Positions 22,850 through 35,000 of a stretch of DNA of 64,000 nt are shown piece after piece (the stretch's first letter is position 1; each line of letters starts with the position of its first letter). The stretch is from Blastomyces gilchristii SLH14081 (lineage: Eukaryota > Ascomycota > Eurotiomycetes > Onygenales > Ajellomycetaceae). The notes beneath the pieces are model-generated. The model saw only the letters and a list, made by a program, of their open reading frames with translations, was not told the DNA's origin and did not search any database. Location: positions 147,778 through 211,777 of the forward strand of contig NW_003101638.1 of assembly GCF_000003855.2 (NCBI RefSeq), read 5' to 3'. A program made the translations under genes and the position numbers.

Positions 22850-23400
22850 TAGAAGAAGTTCTGAAAATAATTTAAGATTAAGATAAAGAGAGAGAGAGAG
22901 AAGAAGAGTATTACTGTAAATAAGCAGTGATAGAAGAAGAGTAAGAGAGTATTAAAGTAAGAGATAAAGAAGTTAAAACTGATAAGTTTTTTATTTATTA
23001 AGAGATAATGATTTTTAATAATACTTCTGTTCTCTAATTGATTAGCAGAAGCTAGTAAAGAAGAAGAAAATTAAGATCTTATTCAGATCTTGAATATGCT
23101 TCATAATTCAGAATATTGAGAAGACAGTTCTACTCTCTGAGCATGTTAATCTGCGTACTACTGAGATGAAACCTGAGATAGCAGATCAGAAAATGCAGGA
23201 TTTTAAGTTATAGATTAATCTGACTGAGAAAGAGCAGCAGAAACTCTTCTCTAAGAAGATAGTGAAGAGAGATTTTGAGATAATTATCATCTCAGATGAG
23301 AAGAAGAAGAAGAAGAAGAAGAATGAAAAGTAAATTATAAAGAATAATAAGAAGAATGAGAAAGAGAAGAAAGATAATGAGTAGAAAAAGTTTTTTTCTT
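22850..23400 (+). other. Purine-rich Lys/Glu coding-like stretch
   Basis: The plus strand is rich in GAA/AAG. One frame reads KTVLLSEHVNLRTTEMKPEI, then a Lys/Glu-rich helix and a run of lysines (23300-23330). It resembles the charged C-terminal coiled coil of fungal transposases in a general way only. It lies inside the hAT left half and may belong to a further nested element. Not identified. Confidence 0.3.
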
Positions 23401-24118
23401 TTTATATTAGTTAGTTATAAGTTCATAATTATTAATAATTAAAATTAATTTTGAGTTTTTACAAAATATTATACAAGTTGTAATCAAGTCAGAAATAATA
23501 TATATATATATATATATTTAACTATTATGATTTACAAATCACTATAATGTATAAGTATCAACATTTTTTCAATATTAATATTCACAATATTAATATATTT
23601 TTAATAATATTATCTGATAATGTAATTTGATAACACTCTCTTTTACAATATTATTATATTTCAAGAAATATGAGAGAGATTAATCAAGATTGTTTATTTA
23701 CTTTTATATATTAATAATATTCAATCTCAGTTAGTACTAAAATTATAACTAAGCTAAGATAGAAGATTATTTTCTCTTATAATAATTCTTCTTATATATA
23801 TCAGTGATCAGTTATATCTTCATTAAAAATAAACTATTATCTTTCTTATATCTTTATTATATCTTCTGAATTCACTTCTTTCACTTCTTTAACTTCTATT
23901 AAAGATTCACAAACTCTTCAAGAAATCACTGTGAATTACAAAGTCTGTATTATTTATAGTTCAACACAGAATGCTCTCTTTTAATCATGATAGATAATCA
24001 CTTCATTCTTCACATCTGATTTCAGGCTATGAAATTTATGAAAAACTCAACACAAATATTGAGATGAACTATGAAATAATTATTAATAGATTGTATTGTA
24101 GATTACTGAAGAGTTATC

Positions 24119-24130
24119 TCTCTACTGTAA

Positions 24131-24166
<36 letters not shown>

Positions 24167-24533
24167 TTCCATTATACTCATATGCAAGCGGAGCTTATGA
24201 TGAGTCCTTGCGTGATGTTAAATACAGGTCAAGTGTTGATTATACAGGAGGAAATACAGGTGTTGAGACCACACCAAGATAACAAGAACATAGGAAAATA
24301 CAAAGAAGTGACAATTAGATACATGCAATAATAACTTCCCAGCTCAGAAACATAGAGTGATTCATTGAAGCAATTTGTACATCTCTGTATTTATTAGAAA
24401 CCTAAGGTGCTTGAGTTCTGGATTTAATGTATCCCCTGCGGGTTTCGAACTCACACGCCTTGGTTTCCCATGCCAAGGTGCTACCAGGTGGCCGCATTAA
24501 TCATTCAGTCATCAGGGCTCTCTACTGTAATCA
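24119..24533 (-). mobile_element. SINE copy A (tRNA-headed, 0.39 kb) with TSDs
   Basis: The body 24518-24134 reads leftward from GCCCTGATG through an A-box-like TGACTGAATGA and a B-box GAGTTCGAAAC (about 24450) to an (AAT)n tail (24134-24167). It is flanked by a 15-bp target-site duplication, 24119-24133 and 24519-24533 (TCTCTACTGTAATCA). It keeps CpG and GC-rich stretches lost in its hAT host. The A and B boxes suggest RNA polymerase III transcription; mobilisation would depend on a LINE. Confidence 0.88.
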
Positions 24534-24997
24534 CTGCAACCTCATTTAAAAATATTTATTATAAACTAATTATAGCTCTAATGAAATTTTCTGACATCTG
24601 AAGTCATCAGAATGCAGATAATAAAAGAACAATAATTAGAAAATTACTACTGAGCTGGTAAGATACTCTATCAGATAATAATTTTTGATAACACTAACTT
24701 TCTAATTTGAAGAAAATCATGTGAAAATAATTACATATCAGTACTCTGATTTCATAACTCTTATCTGATAATGTTCATAAATAATTACTTTGTATATATA
24801 CATCTCTGAATCTTTCTCTCTAATCAATTGAAAATTCTGAATTCTGAACACTTCTTTAAATACTTAATTCAAATCTTCATATTTCACATTGATCATGTCT
24901 TCAGTTTAATCTTGAGATATACTACAAAGTTAATATAAAATATCTAGAATCAGAGTTGAAGAATCATTGAAGAGTGTCTCTCACAGTAAATGCATAA

Positions 24998-26993
24998 ACT
25001 AGTATAAACAATCTTACATTTATAAGAATTATATGTTATTACATTGATGAGAACTGAACCTATCAGAAGATATTAATTGAATTTAAATCATTAATCAGTA
25101 GTCATACTGAGAATTATATATCAGAGATATTAATAACAGTGATTAAAAATAACTATTGAAATATTAGTCTCAGTCTTCTTACAATTATAACTGATAATGC
25201 TGTCAATAACTATACTATGATAAAGAGCTTAGAGCAAAAATTGACTTTGCATTTCTGAAATAATAAATAAGATTATATTCTCTATATTACTTATGTGATT
25301 TAACTTGTGATATAAACACTGATAAAGAATCTTAATCTTGAGATAATGAATAATGAGATGACTGATTCTTGAGATGAGAATGAGATGAAAGTAATTACTC
25401 AAGTAACTTTTGTATTCACTTTGTAAAAGATAATATTTTTTGATAATACTTTTTAATATTGTTTTTTGATAACACTTTTTGATAATGCTGCTGTTAATTT
25501 TGAATAGATTGACTAATAATTTAAATATGATAGATTTGAAACATTGTTAATACAATTTGTACCTTCTCTAAACAATAATAATAATTCCATGATATTTAAT
25601 AAATAAATAAATCAGTCACATCACTGAATATAATACAGAATGTTAGAATATAATAAAGTTTAATATATTAGATAACTGTGCAGACTCTTCAATTATGTCA
25701 GATAATTGATCATTGAATATAACACTCTGATTAGAAAAAGATTCAGACATTGAAACTTTCTGATATAAAGTGAACTCAGTTGAAATATATGATTGATTTA
25801 CTGTTTCAGTTTTATAAGATAATAAAAACAGTCTCAATCACTTATACATCAATGCTGCAGTCAGTCTGATGAGTATATAACAGTTTATGTACTTATCTTA
25901 AGAAGCAGTTGAATCACTTAAAAAGAAATTCAGTCTGAAATAATGCTATAGTGCAGACTATTATTACTGTAAGAAATAAACTGATATATTATTACAGCAA
26001 AACTGAATAATCTTTTGCAGAGTACTATACTGTAGCAGCTCTACTAGATCTCTCTTATTGAGTTAATATCTACACTTTTCAAGATTGAACAGAGAAGAAA
26101 TGAGACTTGTATATTAAATTAGTTTAAGACTACTATAATATCAACTATCAGAGATTTGAATAAGCAGATGTTAGAGATGTGAAGACAGTGAAATACAATT
26201 CTCTGATAAGTATTAATCTTTGATAATACTTCATATTACATAGAACTATAATACTAACTTTGAAACAGAACTTACATACATTGATTACAACTGAAAATCA
26301 GGCAAAACTACATATTTATAAAACTGAATTTCACTGCTATTTTCAAGATGATCTGATGAATTTACATGTTAAATCAATTCTAGAGTTATGAAAAATTGTT
26401 GAGAGTATGTATTCAACTGTTGCACTGATAGTGCATGATATTCTGATAATTTCATTGATAGAGATGAGAATGAAGTGAAAGTTAAACTCAAGCTGAGATA
26501 TTTATCACTATTATTAGAGAGAATTACAAGAAGAAATAATTAAGAAACTCATGATTATAAAACATAGAATTATCAGACAGTTTAATAGCTCTGATTACAG
26601 TATATCAGAGAAGTGTAGTTTTCATGAGAAAGTGAAGAATAAACTTACACAAGATTGTATTTAGTTGTTTCATGAGCATTATTAATAATTGTTATCAAAT
26701 TCTGATTATATAAGTAATCACTGAATGAACTGAATAAGACTGAATTTAATCTTTAGTCTCAGTCTCATTCTGATTTTGAAAGAATGATCATTTTTCACAG
26801 TCTATTTTGAGAAATTACTCTCATTTCACTGTTCTTGCATTAAATCTGATCATTTTTCACATCATTTCTCTCAGAAATGATTTATTTTCAGATGTTTTTG
26901 ATGCTTGATTCTGGTGAGACTCACGCCAAGAAATGTATAAGACCAGATCAAATAAGATCAAATGTGAAATTCATGGTCCCACCGGCCAGTCTA
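24998..26993 (+). repeat. hAT right-half duplication, unit 1
   Basis: This is 1996 bp, directly repeated by 26994-28975. It ends in GGCCAGTCTA, the hAT terminal repeat, so an internal terminus faces the start of unit 2. It carries the hAT dimerisation-region relic HFSRLNREEMRL near 26080. Confidence 0.9.
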
Positions 26994-28975
26994 ACTAGTA
27001 CAAACAATCTTGCATTTATGAGAGTTACATGTTATTACATTGATGAGAACTGAACTTATCAAGAGATATTAATTGAATTTAAATCATTGATCAGTAGTCA
27101 TACTGAGAATTATATGATGAAGATATTAATGACAGTGATTAAAAATGACTATTAAGATATTAGTCTCAGTCTTCTTATAATTACAACTGATAATGCTGTG
27201 AATAACTACACTATAATGAAGAGCTTGAAATAAAAATTGACTTTGTATTTCTGAAATGATAAACAAGGTCATATTCTCTACATTGCTCATGTGATTCAAC
27301 TTGTGATGTAAACACTGATAAAGAATCTTAACATTGAGACAATGAATAATGAGATGGCTGATTCTTGAAATGAGAATGAGATGAAAGTACTTACTCCAGT
27401 AACTTTTACATTCACTGTGTAAAAGATATTGTTTTTTGATAATACTTTTTAATAATGCTTTTTAATAATGCTACTGTTAATTTTGAATAGATTGACTAAT
27501 AATTTAAATATCACAGATTTGAAACATTGCTAATACAATTTATACCTTCTCTAAACAATAACAACAATTTCATGATATTTAATAAATAAATAAATCAGTT
27601 ACATCACTGAACATGATACAGAATGTTAGAATATGATAAAGTTCAATATATAAGATAACTGTTCAGACTCTTTGATTATATCAGATAATTGATCATTGAG
27701 TGCAATACTCTGATTGAGAAAAGATTCAGATATTGAAACTTTTTGCTATGAAGTGAACTCAGTTAAAATATGTGATTAATTTACTGTTTTAGTTTATAAG
27801 ATAATAAAGACAGTCTCAATCACTTGTACATCAATGATGCAGTCAGTTTGATGAGTGTATAATAGTGTATTTACTTATCTTAAGAAGCAGTTGAATCACT
27901 TAAAAAGAAATTCAGTCTGGGATGATGCTATAGCACAGACTATTATTACTATAAGAGATAAACTAGCATAGTACTACAGCAAAACTGAATAATCTTTTAC
28001 AGAGTACTATACTGTAGCAGCTCTACTAGATCTCTTCTATTAAGTTAATATCTACACTTCTCAAGATTGAACAGAGAAGAAATGAGACTTGTATGTTAAA
28101 TTAGTCTATGACTACTACAATATCAACTATCAGAGATTTGAATGAGCAGATGTTTAAGATGTGAAGACAGTGAAATACAATTCTCTAGTAAATAATAATC
28201 TTTGATAATACTTCATATTATATAGAACTATAATACTTACTTTGAAACAGAACTTGTATATATTGATTACAACTGAAAATCAGGCAAAACTATATACTTA
28301 TAAAACTGAATTTGATCACTATCTTCAAGATAATCTGATAAAGTTATACATCAAATCAATTCTAGAGTTATAAAAAATTGTTGAGAGTACATATTCAACT
28401 ATTGCACTGATAATATATGATATTCTGATAATTTCATTGACAGAGATGAGAATGAAGTGAAAGTTCAACTCAAGTTAAGATATTTATCACTATTATCAAG
28501 AACAATTATAAGAAGAAAAAATCAAGAAACTCATGATTATAAAACATGAAATTATCAGACAGTTTAATATCTTTGATCACAGTATATCAGAGAAGTGTAG
28601 TTTTCATGAGAAAGTGAAGAATAAACTTGTATAAGAATGTATTTAGTTCTTTCATAAATGTTATTAATACTTATTATCAAATTCTGATTATATAAGCAAT
28701 CACTGAATGAACTGAATGAGACTGATTTTAATTTTCAGTCTCAGTCTCATTCTGATTTTGAAAGAATGATTATCTTTCACAGTTTATTCTGAGAAATTAC
28801 TCTTATTTCACTGTTCTTGACTTAAATCTAGTCATTTTTCACATCATTTCTCTCAGAAATGGTCCATTTTCAGATTTTTTTGAGGCTTGGTCCTGGTGGG
28901 ACTCACGCCAAGAAATGTATGAGACCAGACTAAATGAGACTAAATGTGAAATTCATGATCTCGCCAGTCAGTCTA
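26994..28975 (+). repeat. hAT right-half duplication, unit 2
   Basis: This is 1982 bp, starting ACTAGTACAAAC like unit 1 (ACTAGTATAAAC). It differs from unit 1 mostly by transitions in both directions, so both copies were mutated independently after duplication. It ends with the terminal repeat next to the matching target-site duplication. Confidence 0.9.
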
Positions 28976-28983
28976 GTTGTGAA
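28976..28983. repeat. Target-site duplication of the hAT, right
   Basis: GTTGTGAA directly follows the right terminal CAGTCTA and equals 20766-20773. Confidence 0.9.
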
Positions 28984-31142
28984 TCTGCTGCTAATTTAGT
29001 AATATCTGCAGAGTTGAGATGATCAAGCTTTTAATATCATTGTAACATTGTGTGTTTAACAATCTTGATATTCTTACTAAGTAATACTAGCAGAGAATTC
29101 TTTTTCTCTACAGACTGTAGAATTTTCACAGATTTAAATTCATCATTTAATATTATAAATTGAATCAAGTCTCTAGTCATTGATTGTTTTTTCAGAATGT
29201 AGATGTTCTTATTACTCAATTTAGCAGTAAGACTGAATATCTTGTCAGAAGAGATTAGTATGTCAAATAAGTGTTTCTATAGATCAGTTACTTATATGTA
29301 TATCTCTGATATACAAGCTTTTCAAAACTCATAAGATTAATCTTCAGCTTGAGAACATAGCAGACATTCTGCAGCAGCAGATTTGCTTCTTCAACTGATA
29401 TATTTATCTTCTCTATAGCTGTTGTAAGAGCTGTTAATTTATCAGCTATCTTCAATATAACATTAATCTTCTACAGCACTATCAATATGAGATTCTTGTA
29501 AGATGTAGCATGAGCACTGAATTCAGAGTTCAGAACTCAGATATCTTTATTACTTTGATCAGTAGAATAGACTCTCTCTGTCATATGAAATACTTACTCA
29601 ACAATATTATGCACTGACACTGAGCCTGTTTCATTCTTATTCTTATTCTTATTCTTATCATGACTAGTAGAGTGTTTTTCAGGAAATTTCAATCAGTAAT
29701 CTGTTTGAATGTGATCAATCTTTTAACAATGATAACACATTTTAATAGTATTATTACTCTTTCTATTCAGCTCGATGAAATCTTTATTCTTGTTCTCAGA
29801 GATCTTCTTCTTCTCCTTGTCTTTCTTATTCTTATCTTACGTGTTGTGGATAGAATTTCTAGATATATCAGTATTTACTTCATTTGCAGTAGAGAGCTGC
29901 AAAAGAATATCACAGCACAGACTTATAAAATCATTCTCTAAGAGTTGAGTATTATTCTTATCAATTTGATTCATTCAATTTCTTATAAATAAGACTCAAT
30001 CTCTGTTGACTTCTGTAAGCAGTCTATTAAAAAACACAACATTCAGAATCTTATATTCTAGATATATATAGTTAGTTCTTATAATAATTAATCATTCAAT
30101 GAAAGCTCTGTCAGATTCTTTACTTTTAAAGATTATTTTAATAAGCTCTTTAAATAAACAAGTTCTGTATACAGCAGATCTCTCAGAAAAGTCATTTTCT
30201 ATAATAGTTTATAGTGTATAAGCTGATAATTTGAACTTCTTAAGTATAGTGAAATGAGTCTTGATCTGTAAGATAATTGCAGATTGTATTCTTTTCAGAA
30301 ATATTGTATATTCATAGTAGTATTCTTATTAAGATTATTATCTTCAAGAATATTATCAGTTTCAGACTGTTCTACAGTCAAAAGAATCTTCTCTCTTTAT
30401 ATTAAGTAGTTAATGAATTTAGTGAGAACTATTAATCTTTTGATAAGTCTTACTTAACTTCTGAATTCTTTAAGAACTTTTATTATAACAGATATCTTCT
30501 CTTTCTATTGAAGATATTCTGTCAGATTCACTCTTATCTTATTATCTGTAAGAGTCTTATCTCTACTAATCTTCATTCACTCAATCTCATACTGAAGTCT
30601 TGTAATTTCAAGTCTCATATAAGTCTTCTTACTTACAGAGCTATTATTGTTTCAGTTACTTAAGTCTTCTACATTATCTGACATCTCACTGATACCTTTA
30701 ATCAGATCTTCATATTTATTATTAAACTTATCAGACTGTTCTTTCACAATTATGTCATTCATCTCATAGATCTCTGAGACAGTTACTTTTCAGTTTATTG
30801 TAGATGTTAATAAGCTCACACTCAATTCTTCTTATACTTTAGTTATTTATGAATTTCTTCTTCTTTATATTGACATGTAATTCTTTATTAAGTCAGACTT
30901 TTTATCTGATCTCATATTCATTATAAGTTCAATTAATTAATAAATCATCTAGACACACTTGTAATGATGTGTGAGGATGTCAATTTAACACATTATTACA
31001 GTTATTCATTAGCTTGTGAAAGAGCTTTATAACCTCTTGAAGAATAATATTATTGTATTATATGTAATCTATCTACGCGAGTTACACTAAATGAATAGGT
31101 CGAGATGGCACGTGACTAGAGTAGATGTAGTAATTATCAACA
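28976..31142 (-). mobile_element. Copia retrotransposon, 5' part (gag, LTR end)
   Basis: This continues the Copia element split by the hAT. On the minus strand, about 29735-29660 encodes a gag zinc knuckle, CYHCxKIDHIQTDY, in which the last Cys of CX2CX4HX4C is now Tyr, followed by basic KNKNKN-type repeats. The pre-integrase begins near 29020 (DHLNSADITKLAADSQL) and runs directly into the reading at 20773 once the 8-bp duplication is removed. Gag would extend to about 30990. 31035-31142 equals the 19289-19396 LTR segment, and similarity ends abruptly at 31142, where another element seems to have cut the LTR. Confidence 0.75.
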
Positions 31143-31794
31143 GATTGAAGCATATTGCTTAAGTAATTCGGCATGACACTAAACTACTTTTGTGACTAAG
31201 TCATATACTTAGCAATTCTTGTAAACAGTTCATTTACTTGTGATTCAGAAGAATGTACAACTGCTGAATAATAACGCGGCCGCTTCTGAACAGCTTACAA
31301 ATGTAAAGAGGCTATAGCAGCCACTAATTAATTTAGTATAATATATATAAGAAGCCAGCATATATCTGTTATTATACACTGACTTAAGCAACCTTTGAAT
31401 AATATCTGATAGTATGTCTAAAAACTGATAAGAAGTGCAGACTTCTTCAGAATATAATAATTTTATCTATGAAACAATTTATAGTTATCATGTTAGTATT
31501 ATTCTAAAATATCTTAAAAGATAGTATATAAAGAATCAGTGAGCAGAAGAGCATCTGATTAATACTACTCTACTTATTAAGAAAAAACTTCACACTCAGA
31601 TGAATATCATATATATAAACAGATAAGATGTGAGAAAGAGAATAAGAGCAGTTAATCAGATTTAAAGAAGTTCACTTTCTATTCAGAAGAATAAAAGAGA
31701 GATAATTATCATCAGAATTATATAATAATAACAGAAATTAGAAATCAGAAATCATATAATAATAACAATAGACACTGTATATATAATCAATGAG
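31143..31794. mobile_element. Unassigned AT-rich repeat between Copia and Gypsy
   Basis: This is about 650 bp with no coding signal and one unmutated GCGGCCGC patch (31277-31284). It shows faint resemblance to 47300-47480 (TATAAGAAG-CAGCAT motif), so it might be part of the second Gypsy family into which the first-family copies inserted. This is not established. Confidence 0.3.
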
Positions 31795-32072
31795 TGTGAG
31801 AGGTCTACGCTGAATAGATCAGTATAATATTGATAGGTCTTATATAACAAAGTGAAAAACATTAAAGAAGGAAAAGAAAGAGAAAGTGTGAGAGTTAGTG
31901 ATTAAAGTGAATATTTATACATGTATGTGATGGCGTATGCAGTGGAGCTTCAGAGTGGAAGAATTTATACATGTTCATAGCGGCTGAGAATTGATGATTG
32001 AGAATGAAGCAGTAGGAATCTGTGAAGTGTAATGAAATAGTCTATATAATTGATCGGGCGCAGCCTGCCACA
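31795..32072 (-). repeat. Gypsy family 1 copy 1, 3' LTR
   Basis: 278 bp from TGTGAGAGGTC to GCCTGCCACA, with TG/CA ends. It is followed at higher coordinates by a purine-tract complement (AGTCCCCTTCTTCTC), the expected polypurine tract on the minus strand. Confidence 0.85.
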
Positions 32073-35000
32073 TTAGTCCCCTTCTTCTCATCAGTGAAGG
32101 GCCGCAGTATCAGACAATGCGGAACTCAGAGTACAGGTCAAGTGATCATAGCTGACTCATTTCACAAGATATTATCAGCTGCGGCCGCGGGGTCTCTCAT
32201 TGAGAATATCTTCAATTTCTCACTTAAGTTCATTATCTTCTTCTATGATCTCTGATGACTGTCAGTCAGAAATCAGTTGCAAAGAGAATGAGTTAGTAGT
32301 GATGCAGTGAAGCAAGCTTGTATAAAATCTATCATGAATTTCTGATAATGTGTCAAGACAGTAGTTATAACTATCTAGAACTTCTATTACATTATACCTG
32401 ATATGATAATAGTCTAGTGTATAAGATGAATATATAATTCATATATTCTTGAGATTCAATTATACAAGGTCTTCTATCTTATACTGCTCTGCAGAATCTT
32501 GTTAAATATTAATTTAATCTTCTTAATCTTGTTTCACAGTTATTATAAAGACCTCTGCTCAGTTGTAGATATCTCAGAGCTTTATTATTATATTATTAAC
32601 AATCTGAATCAGACTGTGAGAGTTCAGTGTGAACTGTGTAGTCTCTAAAAGATTCAACACTTTTATATAATATCTATATATAAGAAAGAACAGGCTTATA
32701 TCTGTTAAAATAGCATCTCAACTGTTGATATTGATCTCTGTGTATAGAAGAAGATTATATCAATCATCTTATAAGTGATTACAGAACTTATAAAGATAAT
32801 TTTTTATAATCTGAATTATCTGTTCTGATGCATCATCAGTCTCAGAGTGATAGATAGTTGATAGATAATATAAAATCTTGAGAACTTGACAGATTCTTGT
32901 TCAAAGAGTACTCATGAATTGACAGTCTTAATCTAATACTATAAATCTCAGTAATTCATGCATCTGATAGAATAAGCTCTGTAGAAAAGCTTCAGTGACT
33001 TGTTCAGTATTTATTCTATTACAAGATTTCAATATTATATCTTTGCTTAATTAATTCATAATAATCAGAATGTTTCTATAATTCTTACTCTTAGATAGAT
33101 TAATAGTGAAGTCAATTGCTACATCTTATCAGATTCTATCAGAGATATCAAGTGATTTCAATAGATCTTTTCTATGATTCTTTTATAAGATAATAGAAGA
33201 ACAGTGATTACAGTTTCAGATAAAGTATCTGATACTATTTAATATCTCAGATCAGTAAAACTCTCAGAAGATTATTCTATACAGTTATTTATAATCTGAA
33301 TGATCAGTTATATACAAATCATGTATCTCTTATATTATTCAAGTGTGTAAGACTTCAGAGTGAGAGACTCAGTATTATTCACAGAATTGTAGAGTGTTAT
33401 TATCATTGATTGAATATTCTGAGATATCAGTTCTTATACATAGTTCTGAGAAGAATCAGAATACTTCTTGATATACTGCTTCAGTAAGTACTTAAAGAAG
33501 TTCATTAGTTTGAACTGTTATATATTATAATTCATTCAGTGTAGGTTCAGAAGAAGTTGAGATATTAATATCAGTGATAATTTAAAAAGAGAATATTCTA
33601 ATCAAAGAAGTGTATATAGTGTCATAAGTTGTTTTATCTTGATTAACTAATATCTTCAGATCTAGAAGCTGATATTCTCAGTTCATTCAATAAGTGTCTG
33701 TTATATTAGAAGATATATCTTGCTCTTATCATAAGAGAGCATCTATTATCAAGTTCTGACTGCTGAGATAGTAGTGTATTATGAAATAAAAGCAGCTTAA
33801 GAACTCAGATTATTGCATCTATTATTCAGTAAGTTTATAAATAGTTGTAAAGTATTTGAAATTCTTATAATCTATGATTATCTCAAATTCAGAGATATTT
33901 CAGAGTTCAGAGTCTTATTCTTCTAAACAGTGTATAATTGTGAGAAGTTTCTTATCATAGATCTCATAATTTTATTCAGTGAGACTCAGTTTCTTAAATA
34001 TGAAGACATATAATTATAAGACATCTTTATCATTATATTGTAATATAGCTCTCTCTATAATATAGTCAGAGAAGTCAGCTTTAATAACTGTTTTATAATC
34101 AGAGTTAAATATTATTAGTAGAGAGATATTAATGAATATTTTCTTTATCTGTATGAATACAGCTTCAGTGTCTGCTGATCACTGAAATACTGAGTTCTTC
34201 TTAATAAGTTCTGTAAGTAATCTTATGATATCTGAGAAGTTTTATATAAATTATTAATAGAAGTTAGTAAATTTGATGAAGCTTTGTATATTTTTCACAG
34301 TATGTGAAGCTTCTCATTCAAGAATAATGAAGACTTTCTCAGAATTCATTCAAATTCTCTTATCAGCTTCTATGATAAAATCTAGATATTTAGTACTTCT
34401 GACTTTAAAGTCATACTTATCAATATCTATTAATAGTTCTGCTTCTTGTAATTATTGTAATACTTTTTATATATATTCTTGATATTCTTTTCTGAACTTA
34501 TCAGTGAAGATAAGAATGTTATTAAGATATATAGATACAAACTTATTAAGAAAATTCTGAAGTGCTTAATTAATATACTTCTGAAATGTACTGAGAGTAT
34601 TAATCAGTTCAAAGAATGTAACTATTCATTCAAAGAGATTATAACATGTTTAAAATACTATAAGCTATTCATCTTCTTCAGTAATATGAATTTTATAAAA
34701 CATGGTGATGATATCTAGTTTTATAAATCATTGAGCTTATTCAATGTGAGCTAGAGTTTCATTGATAAGAGATAAAGAATATTGATCTTTCTTTATCAAT
34801 CTATTCAGATCTTGATAGTTTATACAGAATTGAAGTTCTTCATCTGATTTCTTTACAAAGAGAATAGAGGCTGTGATGAAAGAGTTACTAATGTATATAA
34901 ATTCTTTATTTAACAGATTATTAAGTGTCTTTTAAAGAAGAAGAAGTTCATCTCAGAACATGTTATAAAGAGAGTCTTATAATAATTTGAGATTCTTATC

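Larger units (their letters stand above)
20774..28975 (+). mobile_element. hAT DNA transposon, 8.2 kb, with duplicated right half
   Basis: Termini are TAGACTG (20774) and CAGTCTA (ending 28975), flanked by the perfect 8-bp duplication GTTGTGAA at 20766-20773 and 28976-28983, the hallmark of hAT insertion. It lies inside the Copia pre-integrase region, whose reading resumes on the other side. The right half exists twice in tandem: 24998-26993 and 26994-28975, each ending in the terminal repeat. Both encode mutated hAT transposase pieces such as ITDNAVNNYTMIKSLE followed by a His-Val-Ile-rich block, and later HFSRLNREEMRL. The left 4.2 kb holds a SINE (24134-24518), an A-rich tract, an ATT/ATC microsatellite and a Lys/Glu-rich coding-like stretch (22900-23390) that I cannot identify. 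No intact transposase remains. Confidence 0.85.

Noticed and set aside
24998..28975. Long direct repeats considered as LTRs or an assembly duplication
   Set aside because: The units encode hAT transposase and end in hAT termini, and they differ by many transitions in both directions, which an assembly error would not produce.
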